The translations under genes and the position numbers were made by a program. DNA of 64,000 bases from Bradyrhizobium sp. BR 10289 (GTDB lineage Bacteria; Pseudomonadota; Alphaproteobacteria; Rhizobiales; Xanthobacteraceae): positions 1 through 64,000 of the forward strand of contig NZ_JACOFR010000009.1 in NCBI RefSeq assembly GCF_019455385.1, given 5' to 3'. The notes below the pieces were generated by a model. That model was not told where the DNA came from, did no database searches, and was given only the letters and a program-made list of their open reading frames with translations. Numbering within the stretch: the first letter of the stretch is position 1; every line of letters begins with the position of its first letter. This document shows, in pieces, positions 44,108 to 53,634 of the stretch.

Positions 44108-44242
44108 TCAGGCTCGCTTCTCGGCCTGCGCAGCGTGCCCGGCCATCTTCTTTGGGATCGCGCAGGCCTGGATCATCTCGTGCGGCATAAATTCGCGGCC
44201 GATGTCACCCATACTGTCGATTTCTCTGCGGAACTCGCTCAT
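44108..44242 (-). CDS. small ORF between DUF1275 and cydA
   Basis: A possible 44-residue protein (MSEFRREIDSMGDIGREFMP ... HAAQAEKRA) starting at 44242 and ending 14 bases before cydA, with GAGAGG about seven bases upstream. It overlaps the 3' end of the DUF1275 gene by 38 bases in another frame. It is charged and has no membrane span, so it is not a CydX. It may be a real leader peptide or a chance frame. Confidence 0.4.
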   Translation of the reverse strand: MSEFRREIDSMGDIGREFMPHEMIQACAIPKKMAGHAAQAEKRA

Positions 44243-45041
44243 CCCTCGCCTCTCGGCAGCCGATGTCGAAAGCATCTTGTTGAAAGTGTACGGAGGGACC
44301 GAGGTGCGCGCTTCCGGGAACGAACGTCCTTTTGCCGAATGGCATGACCGGCGCCTCGGCCCGCTGTGTTGCTTCAGTGCGATCGCCCGGATTGCGGCAT
44401 AGCCAGAGAACGCACACCGACGAAGCGATCGGCAGCCCAAGACTCCACGCTCCCAGCCATCTCGTCACGCAACCGCCGAGAGCGGCCCCGAGCAGGAACA
44501 TCAGGCAGAGCGTGAGCATGATTCGGATACCACGCGCTGCCTCGGGATCCGATGTCGCGAAGAGCTGATCGATGGCGCGGAGCATGTTTCCGGTGACCGT
44601 GACAGAGAGATATTTCCAGCGCTCGACCTGCCTCAAGCTCGCCGACTGCAACGCGACGCCGAAGGAGATGACCGGAATCGTGATCTGATCGGGAACGCGA
44701 TGGAGCATAAACATCGCCGCGGCGAGGCAGACGATCTCCCCGGCGAGGCAGCGCGGGGGAGCCCGGGTGCGGATCGCCACCAGCGCGCCAAGGATGAAGG
44801 CCGCGAGCGGAAGGAGATGGTGAAGCGCGCGCTGCCATTGTCCGGACAGGGCATAAACCCCGATGAAGACGACATTGCCGGTCTGCGAGCTCGCGAAGAC
44901 GCCGAGCGACATCCATGTCAAGGCGTCGAGGAAGCCGCCGGACATGCTGAGCAGACAGGCCACCAGCAGCGATCGCTCCGGTGCGCCGACCACGACGCGA
45001 GCCTTGGCCAACGGCTTCGGAGCTGCGGCTTGCATCGTCAT
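44205..45041 (-). CDS. DUF1275 (YoaK-type) membrane protein
   Basis: A 278-residue protein with about six membrane spans and the DUF1275 pattern: LLSMSGGFLDALTWMSLGVF, ASSQTGNVVFIGVYALSG, ALQSASLRQVERWKYLSVTV, TGNMLRAIDQLF. The TGN motifs near both half-ends are characteristic. Function is unknown. The last 50 residues (after CRNPGDRTEA) are hydrophilic and may not be conserved. It lies 18 bases after fdhD and before cydAB on the same strand. Confidence 0.78.
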   Translation of the reverse strand: MTMQAAAPKPLAKARVVVGAPERSLLVACLLSMSGGFLDALTWMSLGVFASSQTGNVVFIGVYALSGQWQRALHHLLPLAAFILGALVAIRTRAPPRCLAGEIVCLAAAMFMLHRVPDQITIPVISFGVALQSASLRQVERWKYLSVTVTGNMLRAIDQLFATSDPEAARGIRIMLTLCLMFLLGAALGGCVTRWLGAWSLGLPIASSVCVLWLCRNPGDRTEATQRAEAPVMPFGKRTFVPGSAHLGPSVHFQQDAFDIGCREARDERVPQRNRQYG

Positions 45042-45059
45042 GGTCGCAAGCCCGCGAGG

Positions 45060-45896
45060 TTAGCAGACGGCGCGCTGCACGGCCTCGTCCGGCAGCAGAA
45101 CACGGCGCGGATGCGTGAAGACACCGTATCCGTCATGGCGCGCGACGGCGAGCAGCGTGATTCCCGACTCGTTCGCGGTCTGGATCGCAAGCGCGGTCGG
45201 CGCGGAGACGGCGACGATGACGGGCGCGCCGATCATGGCGGCCTTCTGCACCATCTCCACCGACACGCGGCTCGTCAGCAGCACGGCGCCGTCGCGGGCC
45301 GAATTGCCGTTGCAGGCCATCGCACCGGCGAGCTTGTCGAGCGCGTTGTGCCGGCCGACATCTTCCCTGACGAGGGCTATGCCGGTGCGGGGATGCCAGA
45401 ACGCCGCCGCATGGACGGACCGTGTCTGTTGATTCAATGTTTGCAGGGGAGACAGCGCCTGCATGGCGCCGAGCAGATCCCGTGCGTGAAAGCCAATGCC
45501 GGCACTGTCGACCCGCGACGGCGTGCGGCGCGCCTGCTCGAGGCTTTCGATGCCGCATAATCCGCAACCGACCGGGCCGCTGATGGCACGGCGGCGCGCC
45601 GCGAGGGTCGCCGCGCGGTCGCCGTCGAGCCACATTCGCACTTCGATGCCGAGCTCGTTCGAGATCAGCTCGATGCTGCTGACCTCGCTGGCGCGGTCGA
45701 TGATGGCCTCGGTGAGGCTGAAGCCGACGCCGAAATCCTCGAGATCAGCCGGTGTTCCCATCATCACGGCATGGGTCGATCCGTTATAGGTGAGCGCGAT
45801 GGCGCTCTCCTCGGCGATCAATCGCGACGTCGAGTGGGTGCGGCCGCCGCGCCAGGCGATCTCCCGGTGCCGCGTGAATGTCGAACCCGTCATCAT
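45060..45896 (-). CDS. fdhD: formate dehydrogenase sulfurtransferase FdhD
   Basis: 278 residues with the essential FdhD motif CGLC (Cys111 and Cys114 in GPVGCGLCGIES), plus VREDVGRHNALDKLAGAM and LTSRVSVEMVQKAAMIGAPV. FdhD passes sulfur from a cysteine desulfurase to the molybdenum cofactor of formate dehydrogenases. A probable client, the YdeP-type enzyme, lies 5 kb away. It is the upstream member of an fdhD-DUF1275-cydAB run. Confidence 0.93.
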   Translation of the reverse strand: MMTGSTFTRHREIAWRGGRTHSTSRLIAEESAIALTYNGSTHAVMMGTPADLEDFGVGFSLTEAIIDRASEVSSIELISNELGIEVRMWLDGDRAATLAARRRAISGPVGCGLCGIESLEQARRTPSRVDSAGIGFHARDLLGAMQALSPLQTLNQQTRSVHAAAFWHPRTGIALVREDVGRHNALDKLAGAMACNGNSARDGAVLLTSRVSVEMVQKAAMIGAPVIVAVSAPTALAIQTANESGITLLAVARHDGYGVFTHPRRVLLPDEAVQRAVC

Positions 45897-45965
45897 GATC
45901 TACACCGTTGCTGGCTGCGCCGAAGACCGGGAGGCTCGCTCCCGGCCGCATCGCGCATCTTGTGC

Positions 45966-46475
45966 TTACGAATTCGGACCGCCCCGGCCGGTCTCGTAGA
46001 GGAACCAGATCCGCCGTTCCGTCTCGTCGATCCAGTTTTCCAGGAGGCTTGCGGTTGCGACATCGCCGTATTCGTCGCAGAGTTCGTGGACCCGGCGCAT
46101 CTCCCGCGTGAGCTGCTGGTTGTCGCTGCGCAATTCGGCCAGCATGTCCTTCGGATCGACATAATCAGCATCGTTGTCGAGAATGCGCTGCTCGCGCGCA
46201 ATCTGACCGATCGAGCGCAGCGTCGTTCCGCCGATCTTGCGGGCGCGCTCGGCGATGTCGTCGGTCATGGCGAAGATCTGCTCGCCCTGCTCGTCGAGCA
46301 GGAGATGATAATCGCGAAAGTGCGGGCCCGACACGTGCCAGTGAAAATTCTTGGTCTTCAGGTACAGCGCGAAGACGTCGGCCAGCAGCGCCCTCAGGGC
46401 AGCCGGAATGTCCCGGTTCGCATTGGCCCCGAGATCCGTCGGGGTCTGGATATCTGCTTTGGTCATTGTCGTCAT
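45966..46475 (-). CDS. dps: Dps-family DNA-binding ferritin
   Basis: A 169-residue protein with the Dps ferroxidase signature KNFHWHVSGPHFRDYHLLLD followed by EQGEQIFAMTDDIAERARKI. It forms a dodecamer that stores iron, consumes H2O2 and protects DNA. The ATG at 46475 follows AAGGA; a second ATG three codons on is possible. It sits between cytochrome b561 and fdhD in a row of oxidative-stress genes. Confidence 0.93.
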   Translation of the reverse strand: MTTMTKADIQTPTDLGANANRDIPAALRALLADVFALYLKTKNFHWHVSGPHFRDYHLLLDEQGEQIFAMTDDIAERARKIGGTTLRSIGQIAREQRILDNDADYVDPKDMLAELRSDNQQLTREMRRVHELCDEYGDVATASLLENWIDETERRIWFLYETGRGGPNS

Positions 46476-46515
46476 TCCTTGTTGGAGGTTGGAAAACTTT
46501 GGTCCCGCGAAGCAC

Positions 46516-47079
46516 TCATTCCGCCGGCGTGGTCTTGTCGTGCAGCGGAAACAGCGCGATAGATCTGAAGACGCCGTCGCGGCGGATCAAGGCGTGGAAC
46601 AGCGCTGCGGCCAGGTGCAGCAGCACCAGGGCGAAGAACGCAAGGCCCAGATAGACGTGAGCATTCCACAGCAGCGTGTGCCCGCGGTCGCTCTGCGGCA
46701 GGAACGCCGGAATATGGATCCCGCCATACAGGACGACAGGATAGGCTGCGGCCCAGAGCATGCCGAGCCCCAGCAGCGGCATGACGACCATGAAGCCGTA
46801 GAGGGCCAGATGCGACAATCGCGCGCCCAGCTTGATCCCAGGCGGAAGGTCCGCCGGCAACGGCGGTGCGCCGTAATGAAGCCGCAGCGCCAGCCTGATC
46901 ACGACGAGGACCAGAAGAGCAACGCCAAGGGTCTCGTGGATCCGGATCAGCGGCAGATAATCAGGCATCACCGTCGACACCATGCCCACGCCGATGAACA
47001 GCATCGCGATGATGCAGGCGGCCATTAGCCAGTGCAGCAGCCGCTGGATCGCGGCGAAACGATGCGGCGCGTCCCTCAT
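46516..47079 (-). CDS. cytochrome b561 family protein
   Basis: A 187-residue four-span membrane cytochrome: AIQRLLHWLMAACIIAMLFI (first heme His), RIHETLGVALLVLVVIRLAL (second His), LSHLALYGFMVVMPLLGLGM, WNAHVYLGLAFFALVLLHLA. This fits YodB/CybB quinol-oxidising b561. Its ATG overlaps the catalase-family stop by four bases (ATGA), so the two are co-translated; electrons from quinol could feed that periplasm-facing peroxidase. Confidence 0.9.
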   Translation of the reverse strand: MRDAPHRFAAIQRLLHWLMAACIIAMLFIGVGMVSTVMPDYLPLIRIHETLGVALLVLVVIRLALRLHYGAPPLPADLPPGIKLGARLSHLALYGFMVVMPLLGLGMLWAAAYPVVLYGGIHIPAFLPQSDRGHTLLWNAHVYLGLAFFALVLLHLAAALFHALIRRDGVFRSIALFPLHDKTTPAE

Positions 47080-48131
47080 GGCTTGGCCATCCCGGTTCGA
47101 GGATAATCGCGGGCTTCGGCCGCCCGCAGATCGTAGGACTTGCGATAGACCGACGAGCGCGCCGCCGGGAAAGGATCATCCGAGACCCGGATTCCCTTCG
47201 GCAGCACGGTCGGATCGAAATTGATGTCGCGGCAAGGCCCATCCTGCTCCGGCTCGATCCGCTGCACGACAAGCGTTCCAACCTCTACCTTCCGGCGGCT
47301 TTCGGGCCACGCCTTGCTCGGGTCCGCGGTGGGATCGCCGGGATCGGCGACGGTCGTGACCATGATCCATCGCTGCGGCCCGGCAATACGGATCCGCTCG
47401 GCGATCTCCTGCTCGAGGAAATCCGGACCGCGCTCTTCCAGCTCGGCCTCTGAAATCGGGGTGACCTGCGCCATCGGCAGCAGCGACCATCGCACCGCGT
47501 GCTCGCCGCCCTTCGCATCCGTGAAGATGAAGCTGTCGAGGCCGTGGTAAGGCTCCTCCGCATAGCTGGCGGTCCAGGGCGCCGTCTTGGCCCAGGTCGC
47601 AAACGCGGTGAATTCAGGATTGGCCTGGATGAAGATCTTCATTGCCTCCGGATCCTTCTTGCCGGACGCAATCAGCAGGTCGTGAAACGCCTGCGGCGTC
47701 GACACGGCGAAGACCGGCGGATTGATCAGCGCCATCCGCCACTCCTCGCCGTCCGCCGCCGCGATCTGCAGTCCCAGACCGCGCACGCGCACGGTCGCAT
47801 CCACCGCGTTGGGATCGGCCGTGCCGAGGTTGAAGCGGCCGAGCGCCGGATAAGTGCCTCGCTCGAACACCTTGGCGCTGGAGAGCTCCACGCCGTTTCC
47901 GTTCGCCTCGAACACGCCGGTGAAGCAGATTCCCTTGGCATGATTTCGCCGGTGCCCGAGCGAGGGGCCGGCCGGAGGCGCCAGCGCCGCGATCATCCGT
48001 TCCGGCGTCAGACGCCCGGGCGAGAGCCATCCTGCGGTATAGGCGAACGCGGTAGCGCCGCCGCCGAGGACGGCGGCAATCAATACGAGCGAGCCAACTC
48101 GCGAACGCGGCAAATTACCTGACTGAGTCAT
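47076..48131 (-). CDS. SrpA-like catalase-family peroxidase
   Basis: A 351-residue protein with an N-terminal membrane anchor or signal (VGSLVLIAAVLGGGATAFAY). Minimal catalase-fold elements follow: GHRRNHAKGICFTGVFEANG with the distal His, GRFNLGTADPNAVDATVRVR and VYRKSYDLRAAEA with the probable proximal Tyr. It is shorter than true catalases and matches the catalase-related SrpA group, which have peroxidase activity. Coupling by overlap to cytochrome b561 suggests quinol-linked peroxide reduction in the periplasm. Confidence 0.87.
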   Translation of the reverse strand: MTQSGNLPRSRVGSLVLIAAVLGGGATAFAYTAGWLSPGRLTPERMIAALAPPAGPSLGHRRNHAKGICFTGVFEANGNGVELSSAKVFERGTYPALGRFNLGTADPNAVDATVRVRGLGLQIAAADGEEWRMALINPPVFAVSTPQAFHDLLIASGKKDPEAMKIFIQANPEFTAFATWAKTAPWTASYAEEPYHGLDSFIFTDAKGGEHAVRWSLLPMAQVTPISEAELEERGPDFLEQEIAERIRIAGPQRWIMVTTVADPGDPTADPSKAWPESRRKVEVGTLVVQRIEPEQDGPCRDINFDPTVLPKGIRVSDDPFPAARSSVYRKSYDLRAAEARDYPRTGMAKP

Positions 48132-48396
48132 CGCCTTTCCTTAGCAACGCGCAAGCTGCGCCACGGACCTCACGTCGCGCAGCTGCGGTTCCTTGTAGCC
48201 GCCGGCTGTGGCCGCGATCTTCTGAAACCCAACGTCATTTTCGCGAAGGCACGGCCGGCCGTGGTGCGGCCCGTAACGTTCATCCGATCCGGATTCGGGC
48301 TTTCTCGAAACATTTCGTGCGTTTTGAGAATCGTACGCCAGGCTCGAACGACCCATTTTGTGCCCGGCCCTCTTCGAGAGGCTTTCGCGCCTGCCA

Positions 48397-49098
48397 TTAG
48401 CATCCCGGCGGCAGGATCGGCGACACGCCCGGCGTTGGCGCCGCGCCTGTGGCGTTGGCCGGCAACACCGTTGCGGGCGATGCGAGATTCATCGAGACGC
48501 CCTCCATGCAAGCCGAGCTGTTCGGGCTCGGCACGATTGCGGCGTTCGGATCGATGCCCGTGCCGCCGGCACCGCCGGCGTCCGCCTGGATCGCGCCAGG
48601 TGTAGGGCTTGCGGCCACTTGCGGGATCGACAACGGCAGAGACGACGCGGTCGTAAGCTGCCCTCCCGGCGTCGAACTGCATGCGACCGGCGCAGCGGTT
48701 CCTGCAGGTGCCGCCGCGGAAACCGTCCCGGTCGAGCTGCTGTTCTGTCCCATGACCGGCAGCAGTGGGGCCGCGATGCCTGGCGGCGAAAGACCCGTGG
48801 GCGACACGGTCGGAGTCGCCGGCACCGGCGTTGGCGATGACGACGGCGGTGCGCAAACGACCATCGTCCCCGGGATGGTCGGATCCGACGCGAGCGGAAC
48901 GGGCGCCAGCGTCGTGTCCGGCGCGCCCGGCACCGTCGTTGCGGAGAATGGCCCGGGGCTGTTGAGCGGCGAGATCACGATCGCGCCCGGCACGGTCGGC
49001 AGATTCATCGCCGTGCTGCCGGTCGTCGCGACCTGCGCTTCGCCCGGAGAGCTACCGAGCAACAGAGCCAACATCGTCGCGAGTGCGATGCGCATCAT
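48397..49098 (-). CDS. secreted Pro/Ser/Thr-rich protein closing RND operon 2
   Basis: A 233-residue protein with a signal peptide (MMRIALATMLALLLGSSPGE, cleavage after EAQ or GEA). The mature chain is almost wholly Pro, Ser, Thr, Ala, Gly and Val with four cysteines and no known domain. It shares the TPGVSPI and ISPLN motifs with the secreted protein of RND operon 1 (TPGISPI, SPLN). It begins 11 bases after the adaptor stop and is the last gene of the operon. The 265 bases downstream, 48132-48396, hold no clear gene. Confidence 0.62.
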   Translation of the reverse strand: MMRIALATMLALLLGSSPGEAQVATTGSTAMNLPTVPGAIVISPLNSPGPFSATTVPGAPDTTLAPVPLASDPTIPGTMVVCAPPSSSPTPVPATPTVSPTGLSPPGIAAPLLPVMGQNSSSTGTVSAAAPAGTAAPVACSSTPGGQLTTASSLPLSIPQVAASPTPGAIQADAGGAGGTGIDPNAAIVPSPNSSACMEGVSMNLASPATVLPANATGAAPTPGVSPILPPGC

Positions 49099-49109
49099 CT
49101 TTCGTGTCC

Positions 49110-50378
49110 CTAGCTCGTCTCGGTCTTGCGCACGGTGACCTTGCTGCCCTCCGCCAGATTCACCGGCGGATTGAGCACGACCTGGTCGCCCGCCTGCACG
49201 CCGTCGCGCACCTCCACACTGGTGCCGAAATCACGGGATATCGAGACCTGCTGAAAATGAACCGTGCCGCTCCGCACGACCGCGACATGGAGGCCGTTCT
49301 GGTCGAACACGAGCGCATCGGACGGAATCGTCACCGACGGCGTCCTGCGCGGGATCGATAATTCCACCGTGCAATAGATGCCCGGACTGAGCAGGCGTTC
49401 CGGATTAGGGACGTCGATCTCGGTCAGCAGTGTCCGGCTTCCCGGTTGGAGCGCGGTCGCGATCCGCGTGACCTTGCCGGCAAACGTCCGCCCCGGAATC
49501 TCGGGGACGCGAATGTCCGCATCGACGCCCGGGCCGACGCCGAACGCCTCGTCCTGCGGCACGAACACCTGGGTTCGGATCACGTCGGAATGCATGATGG
49601 TGAACATGAAGGTCGAGCCGGCCGACACCAGGCTGCCATTGTCGACGTTGCGCTGCGTGACCACGCCGTCGAACGGCGCCACCACGCGCTGATAGGACTT
49701 CTCCTGCTGGAGAACGCGGATCTGCGCTTCCTGCGCCGTGATGTTCGACTGGGCGACGCCCACCGCACCCTGCTGCGCGCGCAGGGTGAGGCGATCATTG
49801 TCGCCCTGCTGCGCCGTCAGCCAGCCTTGCTTGACGAGGTTGCTGTCGCGCGAATTGGTGACGTCGGCTAGCTCCCGGCTCGCCTGCGCCTGCTGGAGCG
49901 CGGCCTGGTCCTGCGCTAGCGTCGCCTGCGCCTGCGCGATCTGCTGGTCCAGCTCGGGCGCGGTGATCTCCACGAGCAGATCGCCTTTCTTGACGCGATC
50001 ACCGATATCGACGTAACGCTTCTCGATATAGCCGCTGGTCCGCGCAAAAATGTTGGCCGCCTCGAACGCGGTCGTCGTTGCCGGCAAGCTCACCTTGATG
50101 ATGTCGCCACCGGGCCTGACTGTTGCCACCCGAACTTCGGGAATGTTGGTCCGAGCCTGCTTGGCGATGATCGACACGTCGCGCGCAGCCTCGTAGTGGC
50201 GCCAGCCGCCGATGCCGAGAGCGCCGACGAGCAGCACGAGCACGCCGCCGCCGAATAGCGCGCCACCGTAACGGCGTCCGGATCGTGCGCTCTTGCCCGG
50301 CAGCTCGACGACCCGGAGGCTCTCCGACCCAGGGCGATCTCTCGCATCATCATCGGCCCTTGCGCGAACGTCACTCAT
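49110..50378 (-). CDS. RND efflux membrane-fusion (adaptor) protein
   Basis: 422 residues: a hydrophilic N-terminal tail, an anchor (GGALFGGGVLVLLVGALGIG), lipoyl halves (GYIEKRYVDIGDRVKKGDLL and APFDGVVTQRNVDNGSLVSA), a coiled-coil hairpin rich in Gln/Ala (AQATLAQDQAALQQAQASRE), then barrel and C-terminal domains (PSDALVFDQNGLHVAVV). GGAG is eight bases before the ATG. The ATG overlaps the stop of the upstream permease (ATGA). The gene is intact, although its permease partner is frameshifted. Confidence 0.9.
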   Translation of the reverse strand: MSDVRARADDDARDRPGSESLRVVELPGKSARSGRRYGGALFGGGVLVLLVGALGIGGWRHYEAARDVSIIAKQARTNIPEVRVATVRPGGDIIKVSLPATTTAFEAANIFARTSGYIEKRYVDIGDRVKKGDLLVEITAPELDQQIAQAQATLAQDQAALQQAQASRELADVTNSRDSNLVKQGWLTAQQGDNDRLTLRAQQGAVGVAQSNITAQEAQIRVLQQEKSYQRVVAPFDGVVTQRNVDNGSLVSAGSTFMFTIMHSDVIRTQVFVPQDEAFGVGPGVDADIRVPEIPGRTFAGKVTRIATALQPGSRTLLTEIDVPNPERLLSPGIYCTVELSIPRRTPSVTIPSDALVFDQNGLHVAVVRSGTVHFQQVSISRDFGTSVEVRDGVQAGDQVVLNPPVNLAEGSKVTVRKTETS

Positions 50379-53300
50379 TCCGGTTGCTCCTCGAATACGC
50401 CGTGGCGGGGCTTGCCGTCATTACCCTTGCGCAGCATCGCGAACAGATAAGGCACGATCAGCAGGGTGGTCGGGGTCGCGAACAGCAGGCCGCCGATGAC
50501 CGCCCGCGCGAGCGCCGCATTCTGCTCCTCGCCCGGGCCGCCGACGGCCATCGGGATCATGCCGACGATCATCGCCGCAGCGGTCATCAGCACGGGCCGG
50601 ATCCTCGTCCGGCCCGCGCTCAGCGCCGCCTGGAAGGCGGAATGTCCCTTCAACTGCTCGTCACGCGCGAAGGTCACGAGCAGGATGGAATTTGCCGAGG
50701 CAACGCCGACCGCCATGATCGCCCCCATCAGCGAGGGCACGTTCAGCGTCGTCCCCGTGATGAACAGCATCGTCACGATGCCGCAGAACGTCGCCGGCAG
50801 CGCCAGGATGACGACGAAGGGATCGCCAAAATTCTGGTAGTTCACGACCATCAGCAGGTAGACCAGGATGGCCGCGAACAGCAGCCCGAGGCCGAGATCG
50901 CGGAACGACTGATGCATGCTCTCGATCTGACCGAGCACCTGGATGGAATTGCCCGGCTGCAGCTGCTTTTGCAGGGTTGACGTCACCTTCGCGATGTCGG
51001 CCGCGACGCTGCCGAGATCGCGGCCCTGCACGCTCGCATAGATATCGTATACGGGCTGCACATTGGCCTGGTTCGAGTTGGTCGGAACGGTGCCACGCTT
51101 GAAGGTCGCGACATTGCTGAGCAGGCCCGGCACCGTCTGCCCGCTTGCGGCCAGCGAGGCCGACACCGGCGTGTTGCCGAGGGCGTTCAGCGAATTGGCC
51201 CTGTATTCGGGTGTCTGCACGGCCAGGTAATAGGGAATGCCCGACCTCGGATCGGTCCAAAAGTTGGGCGAGACCTGCGCGGACGACGAGAGGCTGACAT
51301 TGATGTTGGTGGCCACCGTGCTGGCATTGAGGCCGAGCTGCGCGGCGCGGGTGCGGTCGATGTCGGCGTAGAACGCGGGCGCATCGACCTCCTGCTGGAG
51401 ATGCGCATCGACCACACCGGGGATTGCCGCAAGACTCTTCTGCAACTCCTTGGCGACCGCCAGATTGTTGGTGCCGTAACCGACAGTGCGGACATCGATC
51501 TGCGCCGGGAGCCCGAAGTTCAGGATCTGGGTGACGATGTCGGCGGCCTGGAAGTAGAAAGTGTCCTCGGGGAAGGCCGACGGCAGCACCTGCCGCAGCG
51601 TCCTAATGTAGTCCGCGGTCGGCCTGTGCCCGTCCTTCAGCGACACGAGAATCGTGCCGTCGTTGACGCCGATCGTCGAGCCGTCGGTGAAGGCGAGATT
51701 GTAGGCCCGCGCCGGCAGGCCGATATTGTCGACGATCAACGCCCGGTCACGCTCCGGAATGATTTCGCGAATCTTGTCCTCGACCGCCTGGAAGATCGCC
51801 TCCGTTCGCTCGATCCGCGCGCCCGCGGGCGCGCGGACGTGGAGCTGGATCTGGCCGCCGTCGATCAGGGGATAGAAGTCTCTCCCGACATAGACGAACA
51901 TGGTTGCACCAAGCGCCAGCACCAGCACGGCGACGAGGGGTATGATGACACGGTGCCGCAGCAATCTCAGCAGGAGATCGGAATAGCCCTCGCGCAGGCG
52001 TTCAAAGCCGTGCTCGAACGCGGCGGAGATGCGCGCGAAAATGTTCGACGGACGCTCGCCCTCGCCATGCCGCCGCTCGTTCTTCAGCAGCAGGCCGATG
52101 GTGATCGGCGTCAGCGTCCGCGACAGACCGTAGGATGCGAGCATTGCGAACACAACGGCGAGGCCGAGCGGCGTGAACAGATACTTGGCCGGGCCCTCCA
52201 GGAAGACGACCGAAGTAAACACGCAACTGATCGCGAGCGTCGAGACCAGCGTCGGAATGGCGATCTCGGCGGCGCCGTGCAGGGTCGCATCGGGCAACGG
52301 CATGCCTTCCTCGGTCCAGAGCCGGTGCGTGTTCTCGATCGTCACCGTGGAATCGTCGACAAGGATGCCGACCGCGAGAGCGAGGCCGCCGAGCGTCATG
52401 GTGTTGAGGGTTTCGCCGAGGAAGTACAGGACGATCAGCGAGGACAGCATCGCCAGCGGAATCGAGATCAGGACAACCAGCGTCGATCGCCACGATCCCA
52501 GGAACACCAGGATCATCAGCGCCGTCAGGCCGGCCGCGATCGCCCCTCGCGCAGCACCCCGTCGACCGAATGGCTGACGAAGATCGACTGGTCGAACAGC
52601 TCGTTGATCTTGAGACCCGCCGGCGCCGACGCGCGGATCGACGACAGCGCGGCCTTCACCCCGTTGACGACGGCGAGCGTGGAGGCATTGCCGTTCTTGA
52701 TGACGCTGAGCAGGACGGCGCGGTGGCCATCCTCGCGCACGATGTTCTGCTGAACCTGGGCGCCGTCGCGGACCTGGGCGACGTCCTTCAGGAAGATCGT
52801 GGCGCCGTTCGCGAACTTGACCGGGATCATGTTGAGATCCTGGATCGTCGCCGGCGTCGCATTGGTGCGAACGGTATACTGGGTGTCGCCGATCTTGGTG
52901 GTGCCGGTCGGCAAGGTCAGGTTCTGGGTGTTGACCGCGTTGACGATGTCGAGCGGCGTCAATCCGCGCGACAACAGCTTGTTCGGATCGATGTCGACCA
53001 TGATCTGGCGGTATTTGCCGCCGGCAGGCGTCGGCAGTGTCACGCCCGGCACGGGCGCCAGCTGCTGGCGGACACGGTAGATGCCGAAATCGTAGAGCTG
53101 CTGCTCGTTCAGGCTGTTCGACTCGAGGCTGAGCTGCAGCACCGGCACGCTCGAGGCGTTGAACTGCACGATGATCGGGGGCTGGATGCCCGGCGGCATC
53201 AAGGCACGGATGGCGTTGGTGGCCGAAACGATCTGCGAGATCGCAAGGTCGAGATTGACGTCCGGCTGGAAGTAGATCTTCTGGATCGACAGCCCGTTGA

Positions 53301-53556
53301 GGGTCTGCGCCTCGATGTTCTTGATGCCGCTGACATTGGCGCTGATGGAATATTGGCTATAGGTGCTGACGCGCTGTTCCATCTCCGGCGTCGACAGGCC
53401 GGTGTAGCTCCAGATCACCGTGACGACGGGGATCCGGATCTCTGGAAAGATGTCGGTTGGCATCGCGCGGATCGCGATGCCGCCGAGGAACAGGATCAGC
53501 GCGGCCAGCACGTAGAATGTGTGTGGAAGCCGTAGCGCGAAGCGGACAATTCCCAT
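50375..53556 (-). pseudogene. RND efflux permease interrupted by a one-base frameshift
   Basis: The N-terminal part (ATG 53556, MGIVRFALRLPHTFYVLAAL) ends at a TGA at 52525 right after DGVLREG. The C-terminal part resumes as AIAAGLTALMILVFLGSWRS in the next frame, continues through TM4 GILVDDSTVTIENTHRL and ends at 50375. Adding one C to the CCCC run at 52543-52546 joins the frames into a 1060-residue normal-length RND permease. The rest is well conserved, with no other disruption. It is therefore a recent mutation, a phase-variable tract or a sequencing error. The permease is the first gene of operon 2 and overlaps the adaptor by four bases. Confidence 0.87.
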
Positions 53557-53634
53557 GGAGTCTACCTGGAGCAAGAGGCGTAGGATCGTCGAACAGGTGA
53601 GGACGGCCGGACCTCCCTTCAACTGAAATCGAGT

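Noticed and set aside
48141..48356. 71-residue frame upstream of the catalase-family gene
   Set aside because: Mixed polar composition, no ribosome site and no similarity recognised; this interval more likely holds the promoter.
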